Assembly (NCBI GenBank): GCA_018815265.1
Contig: JAHIYG010000023.1
Coordinates: 1-7,726, forward strand
Direction of reading: 5' to 3'
Source: Candidatus Altarchaeota archaeon
GTDB taxonomy: Archaea > Altiarchaeota > Altiarchaeia > IMC4 > SCGC-AAA252-I15
DNA: 7,726 bases
A model generated the notes under the pieces. It did not search any database and was not told where the DNA came from. It saw only the letters and a program-made list of their open reading frames with translations. How positions within the stretch are numbered: position 1 is the first letter of the stretch; the number at the start of each line of letters is the position of its first letter. The position numbers were made by a program, and so were the translations under genes. This document shows positions 1 to 5,371 of this stretch, piece by piece.

Positions 1-14
1 AAACTACAGTCCAT
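1..14 (-). CDS. rpl24e: Probable ribosomal protein L24e, N-terminal start only
   Basis: Only the first four codons and part of a fifth are inside the window: an ATG on the minus strand reading M-D-C-S followed by a codon that begins TT. L24e is a small zinc-ribbon protein of the large ribosomal subunit whose N-terminus typically carries C-S-F-C-G, so M-D-C-S-(F/L) fits. The gene starts 9 nt after the S28e stop. In many archaea the order is L7Ae, S28e, L24e, and that context is the main support. No Shine-Dalgarno sequence is visible in the short gap. The call rests on very few residues plus gene order, so another small downstream gene cannot be excluded. Confidence 0.55.
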
Positions 15-23
15 TTTTAGATT

Positions 24-215
24 TTAAGCCAGCGGCTTAGCCTCCCTCTCTGTTTCGACCAAGTCTATGACATCGCCTTCGCGAACAGGTGTTCTAACGT
101 TTCGCCTTATGATTCTGCCTTTTGAGTCCCCGTCTGAAACCTTACACATGACCTGCATCACTTCACCGTAGATACCGGTTCTACCTATGATTTTAACTAT
201 TTCCGCAGAGACCAT
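24..215 (-). CDS. rps28e: Small-subunit ribosomal protein S28e
   Basis: A 63-residue protein of the small ribosomal subunit, found in archaea and eukaryotes and absent from bacteria. The whole chain is one small OB-fold beta barrel. Recognisable stretches are I-G-R-T-G near residues 10-14, the basic R-I-I-R-R-N-V segment near residues 34-40, and the C-terminal R-E-G-D-V-I-D-L-V-E-T-E-R-E-A near residues 45-59, which is the family hallmark. Length is normal for archaeal S28e (about 65-75). The ATG start lies two bases beyond the stop of the upstream L7Ae gene, so the two are surely cotranscribed and probably translationally coupled; only a weak purine-rich stretch precedes the start. The next gene follows after 9 nt. 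Confidence 0.97.
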   Translation of the reverse strand: MVSAEIVKIIGRTGIYGEVMQVMCKVSDGDSKGRIIRRNVRTPVREGDVIDLVETEREAKPLA

Positions 216-217
216 CT

Positions 218-577
218 TTACTTCTTAAGTTGTGATATTTTTTCTGCAACGTCTGCAACATCGTCTTTAGCCTTTCCCTCCTCGACAATGCACCCCGCCG
301 CAGTTGACACATGTATGCCAACAGCCTGGCCAATGTCCGCCTTGGGAACATATAGGTAGGGTATCTTCTTCTCCTCACACAGCATCGGCAGATGCATTAC
401 TATTTCTGCAGGCTCAACGTCGCCGCCTATGAAAACCAGCTTTGCATTCGCGCGCTCGACCGCCTTTGTGACTTCGTTCGTGCCCTTCCTGATTTTCCCT
501 GTGTCTCTTGCCTTCTCCAACGCATCCAACGCCTTTTCCTGAAGTTCCTTCGGAACCTCGAATTTCACGTAACTCAT
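218..577 (-). CDS. rpl7ae: Ribosomal protein L7Ae (K-turn binding protein)
   Basis: A 119-residue L7Ae/L30e/S12e/Gadd45-family protein. In archaea it binds kink-turn RNA in the large ribosomal subunit, in box C/D and H/ACA guide RNPs and in RNase P. The signature is clear: M-S-Y-V-K-F-E-V-P at the N-terminus, the RNA-contacting G-T-N-E-V-T-K-A-V-E-R segment near residues 32-42, the A-K-L-V-F-I-G-G-D-V-E-P core and the L-C-E-E-K-K-I-P-Y segment. A GTG two codons upstream (581-583) is also in frame, but the Shine-Dalgarno GAGGTGA at 585-591 sits 7 nt before the ATG and only 1 nt before the GTG. The ATG also gives the usual MSYVKFEVP N-terminus. It is the first gene of the minus-strand ribosomal operon. 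Confidence 0.97.
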   Translation of the reverse strand: MSYVKFEVPKELQEKALDALEKARDTGKIRKGTNEVTKAVERANAKLVFIGGDVEPAEIVMHLPMLCEEKKIPYLYVPKADIGQAVGIHVSTAAGCIVEEGKAKDDVADVAEKISQLKK

Positions 578-584
578 TTTCACT

Positions 585-591
585 TCACCTC
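585..591 (-). promoter_or_regulatory. Shine-Dalgarno site of L7Ae that decides the start
   Basis: On the minus strand the sequence is GAGGTGA, complementary to the 3' end of archaeal 16S rRNA. It lies 7 nt before ATG 577, which selects that codon over the in-frame GTG at 583. A short stem (UGAACC with GGUUUG, minus strand, plus coordinates about 610-591) abuts the first base of this site. Confidence 0.7.
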
Positions 592-633
592 AAACCATTT
601 CATCGGTTCACAAGTACCTTTTAGAAACCCCTA

Positions 634-646
634 GCGAATCAGTCGC
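634..646. repeat. Short hairpin, 4-bp arms, in the L7Ae leader or promoter
   Basis: GCGA and TCGC flank a 5-nt spacer. The hairpin lies in the non-coding stretch between L7Ae and prefoldin and would be in the L7Ae transcript if that starts near 662. Four base pairs is short and could be chance; no function is assigned. Confidence 0.25.
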
Positions 647-687
647 CACCCAATAAAGGTGTACCGGGGAATAAAAGTGGAATACAA

Positions 688-706
688 TATAGGGGGAAAC
701 CCTATA
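688..706. promoter_or_regulatory. 7-bp inverted repeat with TATA-like arms at the centre of the divergent promoter
   Basis: TATAGGG (688-694) and CCCTATA (700-706) are a perfect inverted repeat around the spacer GGAAA. The right arm runs into TATAAAAA (703-710), a good archaeal TATA box for the plus-strand prefoldin gene, with purine-rich BRE-like bases before it. Read on the minus strand, the left arm gives CTATATTG (685-692), a TATA-like element for the L7Ae operon. The symmetry could reflect two back-to-back promoters that share a BRE region, or an operator. The second reading is inference. Confidence 0.5.
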
Positions 707-723
707 AAAAGCTTTGTATCTGG

Positions 724-732
724 TTTTTTATA
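724..732 (+). promoter_or_regulatory. Second TATA-like element ahead of prefoldin beta
   Basis: TTTTTTATA is centred about 29 nt before ATG 757. Transcription from it would start close to that ATG and give a leaderless mRNA. The upstream TATAAAAA at 703-710 would instead start the RNA near 731 and leave a short leader ahead of ATG 745. The sequence cannot decide which is used. Confidence 0.4.
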
Positions 733-756
733 GCCTTCTACCTTATGTATTCTGCC

Positions 757-1101
757 ATGGATGTTCCAAGACAGGTTCAGGACAAGCTTGCGCAGTTTCA
801 GAATCTCCAGAATCAGCTGCAGATGGTGAGTATACAGAGGCAGCAGCTTACTTTGGGGAATACCGACATCTCCAACGCTAAAAAGGAGCTGGATAAGGTG
901 TCTGATGAGAGGGTTTATAGGATGGTTGGGCCGCTTCTTTTAGAGACAAACAAGGATGAAGGCTTGAAGTACCTGGAAGACGAGAGCGAGTCTGCAACAA
1001 ACAAAATCAAGCTTTTAGAGGGGCAGGAAAGAAAGCTCGCTGAGAAGCTGAATCAGATGCGAGACGAACTAAACGCGATGATTAAGCCGCAAAACCCATG
1101 A
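757..1101 (+). CDS. pfdB: Prefoldin subunit beta
   Basis: Beta subunit of the archaeal prefoldin hexamer (two alpha, four beta), a jellyfish-shaped cytosolic chaperone that captures unfolded proteins and passes them to the thermosome. The chain is almost wholly helical: an N-terminal coiled coil rich in Gln and Leu (D-V-P-R-Q-V-Q-D-K-L-A-Q-F-Q), a central hairpin with the family segment D-E-R-V-Y-R-M-V-G-P-L-L-L, and a C-terminal coiled coil of Glu/Lys-rich heptads. From ATG 757 it has 114 residues. An in-frame ATG at 745 adds four, but the shorter N-terminus (M-x-x-P-x-x-V-Q) matches the family better and agrees with the TATA spacing. No Shine-Dalgarno precedes either start. The TGA overlaps the ATG of the ThiI-like gene (ATGA), implying translational coupling. 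Confidence 0.93.
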   Translation: MDVPRQVQDKLAQFQNLQNQLQMVSIQRQQLTLGNTDISNAKKELDKVSDERVYRMVGPLLLETNKDEGLKYLEDESESATNKIKLLEGQERKLAEKLNQMRDELNAMIKPQNP

Positions 1102-1934
1102 CATCAGACTCAGTCATAGTCCGCTACGGCGAAATATTTCTGAAAAGCCCATATGTCAGAGGTGCCTTCACTGCGAGGTTGGTGTCAAACATAAGGGAAA
1201 AGACAAAAAGGCATGATGTCAAGGTTCATGTCGGCCGCCACAGGATATTTCTTAAGACATACAATGCAGATGCCGTTGCAGATGAAGTATCCTCTGTCTT
1301 CGGCGTGAAATCCGCAAGCCCATCATACTCCACAGACTCTGATTTTGAAATGCTATCCAAAAAAGTAATTGAAGTGTGTGAAAAATTATTGGGGGCGAAT
1401 TCTTTTGCTGTCAGGGCGAGGAGGTCCAGTGATTACATAATAAAAAGCCAGGAGTTGGAACGCCGCCTGGGGGCATTGATTGTTGAAAGATTCGGAAACC
1501 GTGTAGACCTCACAAAACCAGATATGACAGTTGGTGTCGAGATACAGGGAGATAATGCTTATGTTTTTTTGAAAACGCTCCAATGCGTCGGAGGGCTTCC
1601 ATATGGGACACAAGCGGCTGTCGCCGCCCATGTTGCTAGCAGAAATGACGCGCTCGCATGTTGGATGATGATGAGAAGAGGCTGCACTCTGGCATATGCG
1701 GGGGGGGTAGAATACCTAGAGAAACTGAATGATTTCGCAACCCCTAAAATGAAAGCCTATGAAAGCTTGGATGAAGCTGTAAAGCTGGGGGGAGCCCACG
1801 CAGTAGTTGTTGGTGAAACCTTTGAAAACATAGATTACACAAGAGAGCGTTCATATGGTGTCCCGGTTTTTAGGCCATTGCTTGCACTTGACAAAGTGGG
1901 TGTTGAACGCCTTATGGCATCTTCTAAACTGTAG
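1098..1934 (+). CDS. ThiI-like THUMP protein with a missing PP-loop (probable pseudoenzyme)
   Basis: A 278-residue relative of ThiI, the enzyme that adenylates and thiolates U8 of tRNA. The N-terminal ferredoxin-like domain (V-R-Y-G-E-I-F-L-K-S, residues 8-17; G-R-H-R-I-F-L near 46-52) and THUMP domain (F-A-V-R-A-R-R-S at 103-110; E-L-E-R-R-L-G-A and V-D-L-T-K-P-D near 119-142) are well kept, as is the ThiI hallmark G-G-L-P-Y-G-T-Q (165-172). Where ThiI has S-G-G-I-D-S-P-V-A, this protein reads A-S-R-N-D-A-L-A (180-187), followed by the expected W-M-M-M-R-R-G. The stretch that normally holds the catalytic Cys is about 40 residues shorter and has no Cys. V-V-G-E (237-240) and R-P-L-L-A-L-D-K (259-266) survive. 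ThiI is usually 380-490 residues. tRNA binding is plausible; ATP-dependent thiolation is not. It overlaps prefoldin beta by ATGA. Confidence 0.85.
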   Translation: MTSDSVIVRYGEIFLKSPYVRGAFTARLVSNIREKTKRHDVKVHVGRHRIFLKTYNADAVADEVSSVFGVKSASPSYSTDSDFEMLSKKVIEVCEKLLGANSFAVRARRSSDYIIKSQELERRLGALIVERFGNRVDLTKPDMTVGVEIQGDNAYVFLKTLQCVGGLPYGTQAAVAAHVASRNDALACWMMMRRGCTLAYAGGVEYLEKLNDFATPKMKAYESLDEAVKLGGAHAVVVGETFENIDYTRERSYGVPVFRPLLALDKVGVERLMASSKL

Positions 1935-1943
1935 TTTATATTA
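1935..1943 (+). promoter_or_regulatory. TATA box of the secretion ATPase gene
   Basis: TTTATATTA begins directly after the TAG of the ThiI-like gene and is centred 27 nt before the ATG at 1966. That is the standard archaeal spacing from TATA to transcription start, so the message probably begins at the start codon (leaderless). No Shine-Dalgarno is present between 1944 and 1965, which agrees. Confidence 0.6.
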
Positions 1944-1965
1944 TCAGGGTATGATAATTTAGTGT

Positions 1966-3426
1966 ATGCCAGAGGCGATCATCACATATGGGGATGTGAC
2001 CATATACAAAGCAGAACAGGGTATACTCCCCAAGTACGTCATAAAATCAGTCCAGTTAACAGACGATGAGAAGGCAGTCCTCGAGCATCCACAGCATTAC
2101 GTCGGCGACATAACCAAGATACTGGATGAGATAAGCGAGATACCTCTTGTTGACGAACGTGAAAACAAATTTAAGGCATATGTCGAGGGTAAACTCTCAA
2201 ATCTCAAGTTAAAAAACAAGGAATACATACTGTCGTGGATATGTGATAGGTTATTTTGGAGATATGGTATAATCGGGCCCTTGATGAGAGACGACGAATT
2301 AGAGGAGATAATGGTGAACGGCATCGCCAACAAAATTATCGTCTTTCATAGGAAGGTTGGCATGTGCGAGACGGAACTGGCCTATGATTCATACATTTCA
2401 TTGAAGGAGTTGGTTGAGTGGCTCTCCATGTATTCAAACAGGAAACTCACAGTTGATAATCCCCTTCTGGACTGCCATATGCCTGACGGCTCACGGGCCA
2501 ATGTCGCAATACCGCCTGCAGCACCAACTGGTCCTGCCGTGACAATAAGGAAATTCAAAGCCAACCCGTATACAATACTTGATTTGATTGAAGTGGGAAC
2601 GGTATCCTATGAGCTTGCGGCGTTTCTGTGGCTTTGTGTCGAAGGTTTCAGGATAAAGCCGTTGGATATTGTGTTGGCAGGCGGGGCAGGCGCCGGAAAG
2701 ACGACCTTATTGAATGCGTTGGCTATGATGATACCCAAGAATGAGAGGATCATCACAGTTGAGGATACTATGGAGTTGAATTTCGACTTTATCAAAAATT
2801 GGGTTCCGTTGGAGGCATCACCGACTGAAACAGACCAGTCTAGACCATTGAGTATGCACAGTCTCCTGAAGAATTCCCTGCGGATGCGTCCAGACCGGGT
2901 GATTGTCGGCGAAGTCAGGGGTGCTGAGGCTGAGACGCTGTTTATTGCAATGGATATAGGTTTGGACGGCAGCATTGCGACAATACACGCAAACAATGCG
3001 AGGGAGACAGTCATGAGATTCAGTGCCGAACCCATGAACATACCAACGAGGATGATAACGCTTTTGGACGTGATTGTCGTATTGAATCGGATAGTAGATA
3101 GGAAAAAGGGAGTCATGAGAAGGGTCACGCAGGTTGCTGAAGTCGCTGGTGTTGAAGGAGACGTAATCCAGCTGGGGGACATATTCTACTATGACATAAC
3201 AACAGACACAGTTAGCAGGACAGACTATCCAATAATACTTTTTGAGAAAATTGCAAAGGAATGCGGGATAAACAAGAAGAGGATACAGACTGAAGTGATG
3301 ATACGTGAAAAGATACTCCAGTATATGATGAAACAGAACCTGAGAAAACCAAAGCAGGTAATATCGTTCATACAACAGTATTACAACAATCCAAAGGATG
3401 TCCTTGAAAAACTCAGGCTAGGATAA
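1966..3426 (+). CDS. Type II/IV secretion family ATPase (archaellum/pilus assembly type)
   Basis: A 486-residue ATPase of the GspE/CpaF/archaeal FlaI class, a hexameric cytoplasmic motor that drives assembly of pilus or archaellum filaments through a membrane platform protein. An N-terminal domain (about 1-220) carries the family segment H-M-P-D-G-S-R-A-N-V (171-180). The motor domain has Walker A G-A-G-A-G-K-T-T (240-247), the Asp-box I-T-V-E-D-T-M-E-L (263-271), a Walker B region M-R-P-D-R-V-I-V-G-E-V-R-G (307-319) and the His-box T-I-H-A-N-N (339-344), so all catalytic elements look intact. Length is typical. The family's usual partner, a FlaJ/TadC-type membrane protein, is not next to it, nor are pilins, so its substrate is unknown. 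It has its own TATA box and ends three bases before convergent hisI. Confidence 0.93.
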   Translation: MPEAIITYGDVTIYKAEQGILPKYVIKSVQLTDDEKAVLEHPQHYVGDITKILDEISEIPLVDERENKFKAYVEGKLSNLKLKNKEYILSWICDRLFWRYGIIGPLMRDDELEEIMVNGIANKIIVFHRKVGMCETELAYDSYISLKELVEWLSMYSNRKLTVDNPLLDCHMPDGSRANVAIPPAAPTGPAVTIRKFKANPYTILDLIEVGTVSYELAAFLWLCVEGFRIKPLDIVLAGGAGAGKTTLLNALAMMIPKNERIITVEDTMELNFDFIKNWVPLEASPTETDQSRPLSMHSLLKNSLRMRPDRVIVGEVRGAEAETLFIAMDIGLDGSIATIHANNARETVMRFSAEPMNIPTRMITLLDVIVVLNRIVDRKKGVMRRVTQVAEVAGVEGDVIQLGDIFYYDITTDTVSRTDYPIILFEKIAKECGINKKRIQTEVMIREKILQYMMKQNLRKPKQVISFIQQYYNNPKDVLEKLRLG

Positions 3427-3440
3427 TCTTTATTTTTTTC
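3427..3440 (+). terminator. T-rich terminator after the secretion ATPase
   Basis: Directly after the TAA, the plus strand reads TCTTTA and then seven T in a row (3433-3439). Archaeal RNA polymerase terminates at oligo-T tracts without needing a hairpin. The tract lies within the last codons of convergent hisI, where its complement encodes Lys residues, so part of the T-run is explained by coding. Confidence 0.5.
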
Positions 3441-3825
3441 CGTAGATTTCATCTGGATTAAATAGTTTCTCTTCGACTTCTACAGTTTTACCATCTTGTA
3501 TTTTACGGTAAAAGCATGTTCTATACCCCTTGTGGCAGGCACCACCCTTTTGGGAGACCCGGTAGATGACGGCATCCATGTCGCAGTCTATGAGGATTTC
3601 TGAGACATTCTGCGTGTTTCCAGATGATTCTCCCTTAAGCCATATTTTCTTCCTTGATGTGCTGAAGTAGTGGGCCAAACCGGTTTCTGTGGTTTTTTCC
3701 AATGCAATGCGGTTTGCATATGCCAGCATCAATACTTCGTTGGTTTTTTCGTCTTGTACGACAACAGTAACCAGTCCGTCTATGCCGTCGACGGAGCGAG
3801 TTTTGATTTCATCCCATACATTCAT
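3430..3825 (-). CDS. hisI: Phosphoribosyl-AMP cyclohydrolase
   Basis: Cytosolic enzyme of step three of histidine biosynthesis; it opens the adenine ring of phosphoribosyl-AMP to give ProFAR. The 131-residue chain is the stand-alone archaeal form, without the HisE pyrophosphohydrolase domain that is fused in many bacteria. Conserved parts are V-V-V-Q-D (21-25), E-V-L-M-L-A-Y-A-N (30-38), E-T-G-L-A-H-Y (47-53), W-L-K-G-E-S-S-G-N-T-Q (62-72), the metal-binding D-C-D-M-D (80-84) and the zinc ligands in G-A-C-H (95-98) and C-F-Y-R (104-107). All catalytic residues appear present. No other his gene lies in the window, so the pathway genes are at least partly scattered. It diverges from aIF1A across 33 bp and converges on the secretion ATPase. 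Confidence 0.96.
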   Translation of the reverse strand: MNVWDEIKTRSVDGIDGLVTVVVQDEKTNEVLMLAYANRIALEKTTETGLAHYFSTSRKKIWLKGESSGNTQNVSEILIDCDMDAVIYRVSQKGGACHKGYRTCFYRKIQDGKTVEVEEKLFNPDEIYGKK

Positions 3826-3826
3826 G

Positions 3827-3834
3827 TTATAAAT
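3827..3834 (+). promoter_or_regulatory. TATA box of aIF1A
   Basis: TTATAAAT is centred about 28 nt before the ATG at 3859, the spacing expected for a leaderless message. It starts one base after the hisI start codon on the other strand. No Shine-Dalgarno precedes aIF1A. Confidence 0.55.
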
Positions 3835-3843
3835 GGAGAAACA

Positions 3844-3853
3844 TTATTTATTA
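3844..3853 (-). promoter_or_regulatory. Possible TATA box of hisI
   Basis: On the minus strand the sequence is TAATAAATAA, centred 23-24 nt before the hisI ATG at 3825. It interleaves with the aIF1A promoter inside a 33-bp intergenic space. The match is weaker than that of the aIF1A box. Confidence 0.35.
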
Positions 3854-3858
3854 GCACG

Positions 3859-4200
3859 ATGCCTGAGGAACTCAAGTTTGAGACTGGAGAAGAGATAGGA
3901 GAGGATGGACAGCCCATAGTCAGGGTTAGACTCCCCAAAAAGAGGGAATTGCTTGGCGAGGTCGAACAGCTTCTGGGAGATCGGAGGATGAACGTCAAAT
4001 GCAGTGACGGACATGTTAGGCTGTGTAGAATACCTGGAAAAATCAGGAAGAGAATCTGGATAAAGGAGGGCAATATTGTTTTGATTGAGCCGTGGGAGGT
4101 GCAAAGCAAGGAACGGGGAGACATACTTCTCAGGTACACAATACAGCAGGCTGACGTGCTGCGTAAAAACGGCCACCTAGAAGGCATAGACAGCCTTTGA
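3859..4200 (+). CDS. eif1a: Translation initiation factor aIF1A
   Basis: A 113-residue S1-like OB-fold factor, the archaeal counterpart of eIF1A and bacterial IF1. It binds the A site of the small subunit and assists start-codon selection. The signature runs through R-V-R-L-P (residues 22-26), N-V-K-C-S-D-G-H-V-R (45-54), C-R-I-P-G-K-I-R-K-R-I-W-I (56-68), G-N-I-V-L-I-E-P-W (71-79) and G-D-I-L-L-R-Y-T (87-94). The frame stays open for a further 63 codons upstream, but that stretch lies antisense inside hisI; ATG 3859 gives the family N-terminus and length and matches the TATA spacing. The MFS gene starts one base after the stop. In many archaea aIF1A sits next to the RIO1 kinase gene; here they are separated by about 2.5 kb. 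Confidence 0.96.
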   Translation: MPEELKFETGEEIGEDGQPIVRVRLPKKRELLGEVEQLLGDRRMNVKCSDGHVRLCRIPGKIRKRIWIKEGNIVLIEPWEVQSKERGDILLRYTIQQADVLRKNGHLEGIDSL

Positions 4201-4201
4201 T

Positions 4202-5371
4202 ATGAAACGTTTTCTTTCTGGGATAACATGGAATGTTTTGCTTTTGGGTTTTGTCAGCTTGTTCACTGACTTAAGCAGCCAGATGGTTTTCCCACTTATA
4301 CCTCTTTATCTCACCTCTGTCTTGGGGGCTGGAGCATATGCCGTAGGATTGATTGAAGGCGCAGCCGAAACCACAGCCTCCTTTTTGAAGGTGCTGTCTG
4401 GGTACTGGTCAGACAAGGTCAAGAAGAGGAAGCCGTTTGTTTTTCTCGGATATTTCCTATCAACCATTTCCAAACCGCTTTTTGCGTTTGTCGCAACATG
4501 GTATTTCGTCTTGGGAGTTAGGGTTTTGGAGAGGATAGGCAAGGGTGTTAGAAACGCCCCGCGTGACGCGATAGTTGCCGAATCCACTGACCCAAAACAC
4601 AGGGGTGTTGCATATGGCTTCCATAGGGCAATGGATGGTTTAGGCTCTGTTGGTGGGGCGCTTGCAGCCTATTTCCTCCTGCCCATATTAGGGTATGAGA
4701 AGATATTCCTGTACGCATTCATACCCGGGGCATTGGGTCTAGTCTTCATATTGATGGTGAAGGAGGGAAAGCAACAAGAGGCAGAGAAAAAGCAGAAGAA
4801 ACTGAGGGTAAGTTTGGCTGGACTCCCTAAGGAGCTTAAGTTTTTTCTGGTAGTATCGTTTGTCTTCACACTGGGGCAGTTCGGATATGCATTCCTGCTT
4901 TTGAAGGCTAAAGTTGTCGGCTACTCTGACTCTTCTGCAATACTTTTCTACACATTGTTTTACACATTATACACTCTCTCATCAATACCTTTCGGTATGC
5001 TGTCTGACAAGATAGGGAGGAAACCTGTTTTGACGTTGGGTTACGGTCTTTTCGCAGCCACATGCGTGGGCCTGATATTTTTTGCAAACACCCAAACAAT
5101 AGTCTTTTTCTTCCTATTATATGGCATATTCTTTTCTGTGATAGACGGGGTGCAGCGCGCCTTCGTCGTGGATTTATCTCCAAATGATGTGAAGGCGACA
5201 GCATTGGGTGCATTCCACACTGCAGTAGGGTTTGCAGCATTGCCTGGCGGCTTTATTGCAGGACTGCTTTGGGATAGGGTGGGAGACACCGCAACATATG
5301 TGTGGGGGCTTGCATTGACGGTTTTTGCAATTGCCCTCTTGCAGCTCGTCAAAACGAAGAAAAATCAATGA
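4202..5371 (+). CDS. Major facilitator superfamily permease, substrate unknown
   Basis: A 389-residue integral membrane transporter with hydrophobic segments consistent with about 12 helices in two halves. The loop between helices 2 and 3 carries an MFS motif-A variant, G-Y-W-S-D-K-V-K-K-R-K (67-77), and the equivalent loop in the second half is G-M-L-S-D-K-I-G-R-K-P (265-275). R-I-G-K-G-V-R-N-A-P-R-D-A (111-123) marks a subfamily common in bacteria and methanogens. A charged cytoplasmic loop, rich in Lys and Glu, joins the halves at about 187-212. The substrate cannot be read from sequence. It starts one base after aIF1A and is likely cotranscribed, although the functions look unrelated. Its last 23 bases overlap the convergent TPR-YkgJ gene. 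The subfamily's spread suggests possible transfer, but base composition is not obviously different. Confidence 0.9.
   Translation: MKRFLSGITWNVLLLGFVSLFTDLSSQMVFPLIPLYLTSVLGAGAYAVGLIEGAAETTASFLKVLSGYWSDKVKKRKPFVFLGYFLSTISKPLFAFVATWYFVLGVRVLERIGKGVRNAPRDAIVAESTDPKHRGVAYGFHRAMDGLGSVGGALAAYFLLPILGYEKIFLYAFIPGALGLVFILMVKEGKQQEAEKKQKKLRVSLAGLPKELKFFLVVSFVFTLGQFGYAFLLLKAKVVGYSDSSAILFYTLFYTLYTLSSIPFGMLSDKIGRKPVLTLGYGLFAATCVGLIFFANTQTIVFFFLLYGIFFSVIDGVQRAFVVDLSPNDVKATALGAFHTAVGFAALPGGFIAGLLWDRVGDTATYVWGLALTVFAIALLQLVKTKKNQ

Noticed and set aside
578..583. GTG start for L7Ae two codons upstream
   Set aside because: It would leave only 1 nt after the Shine-Dalgarno; ATG 577 has 7 nt and gives the usual N-terminus.
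595..650. Box C/D guide RNA in the L7Ae-prefoldin gap (GAUGA and CUGA present on the minus strand)
   Set aside because: The boxes are in the wrong order (CUGA precedes GAUGA in the minus-strand direction), and the motifs are short enough to be chance.
2607..3375. Two long open frames (185-191 codons) on the minus strand
   Set aside because: They lie antisense within the secretion ATPase, whose motifs cover the region; their translations show no recognisable domain and no start signal.
3670..3858. Upstream in-frame extension of aIF1A by 63 codons
   Set aside because: The stretch lies antisense inside hisI, its translation is unlike any aIF1A N-terminus, and ATG 3859 fits both family length and the TATA spacing.
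4908..5352. Minus-strand open frames within the MFS gene
   Set aside because: Shadow frames of a clear membrane transporter, without domains or start signals.
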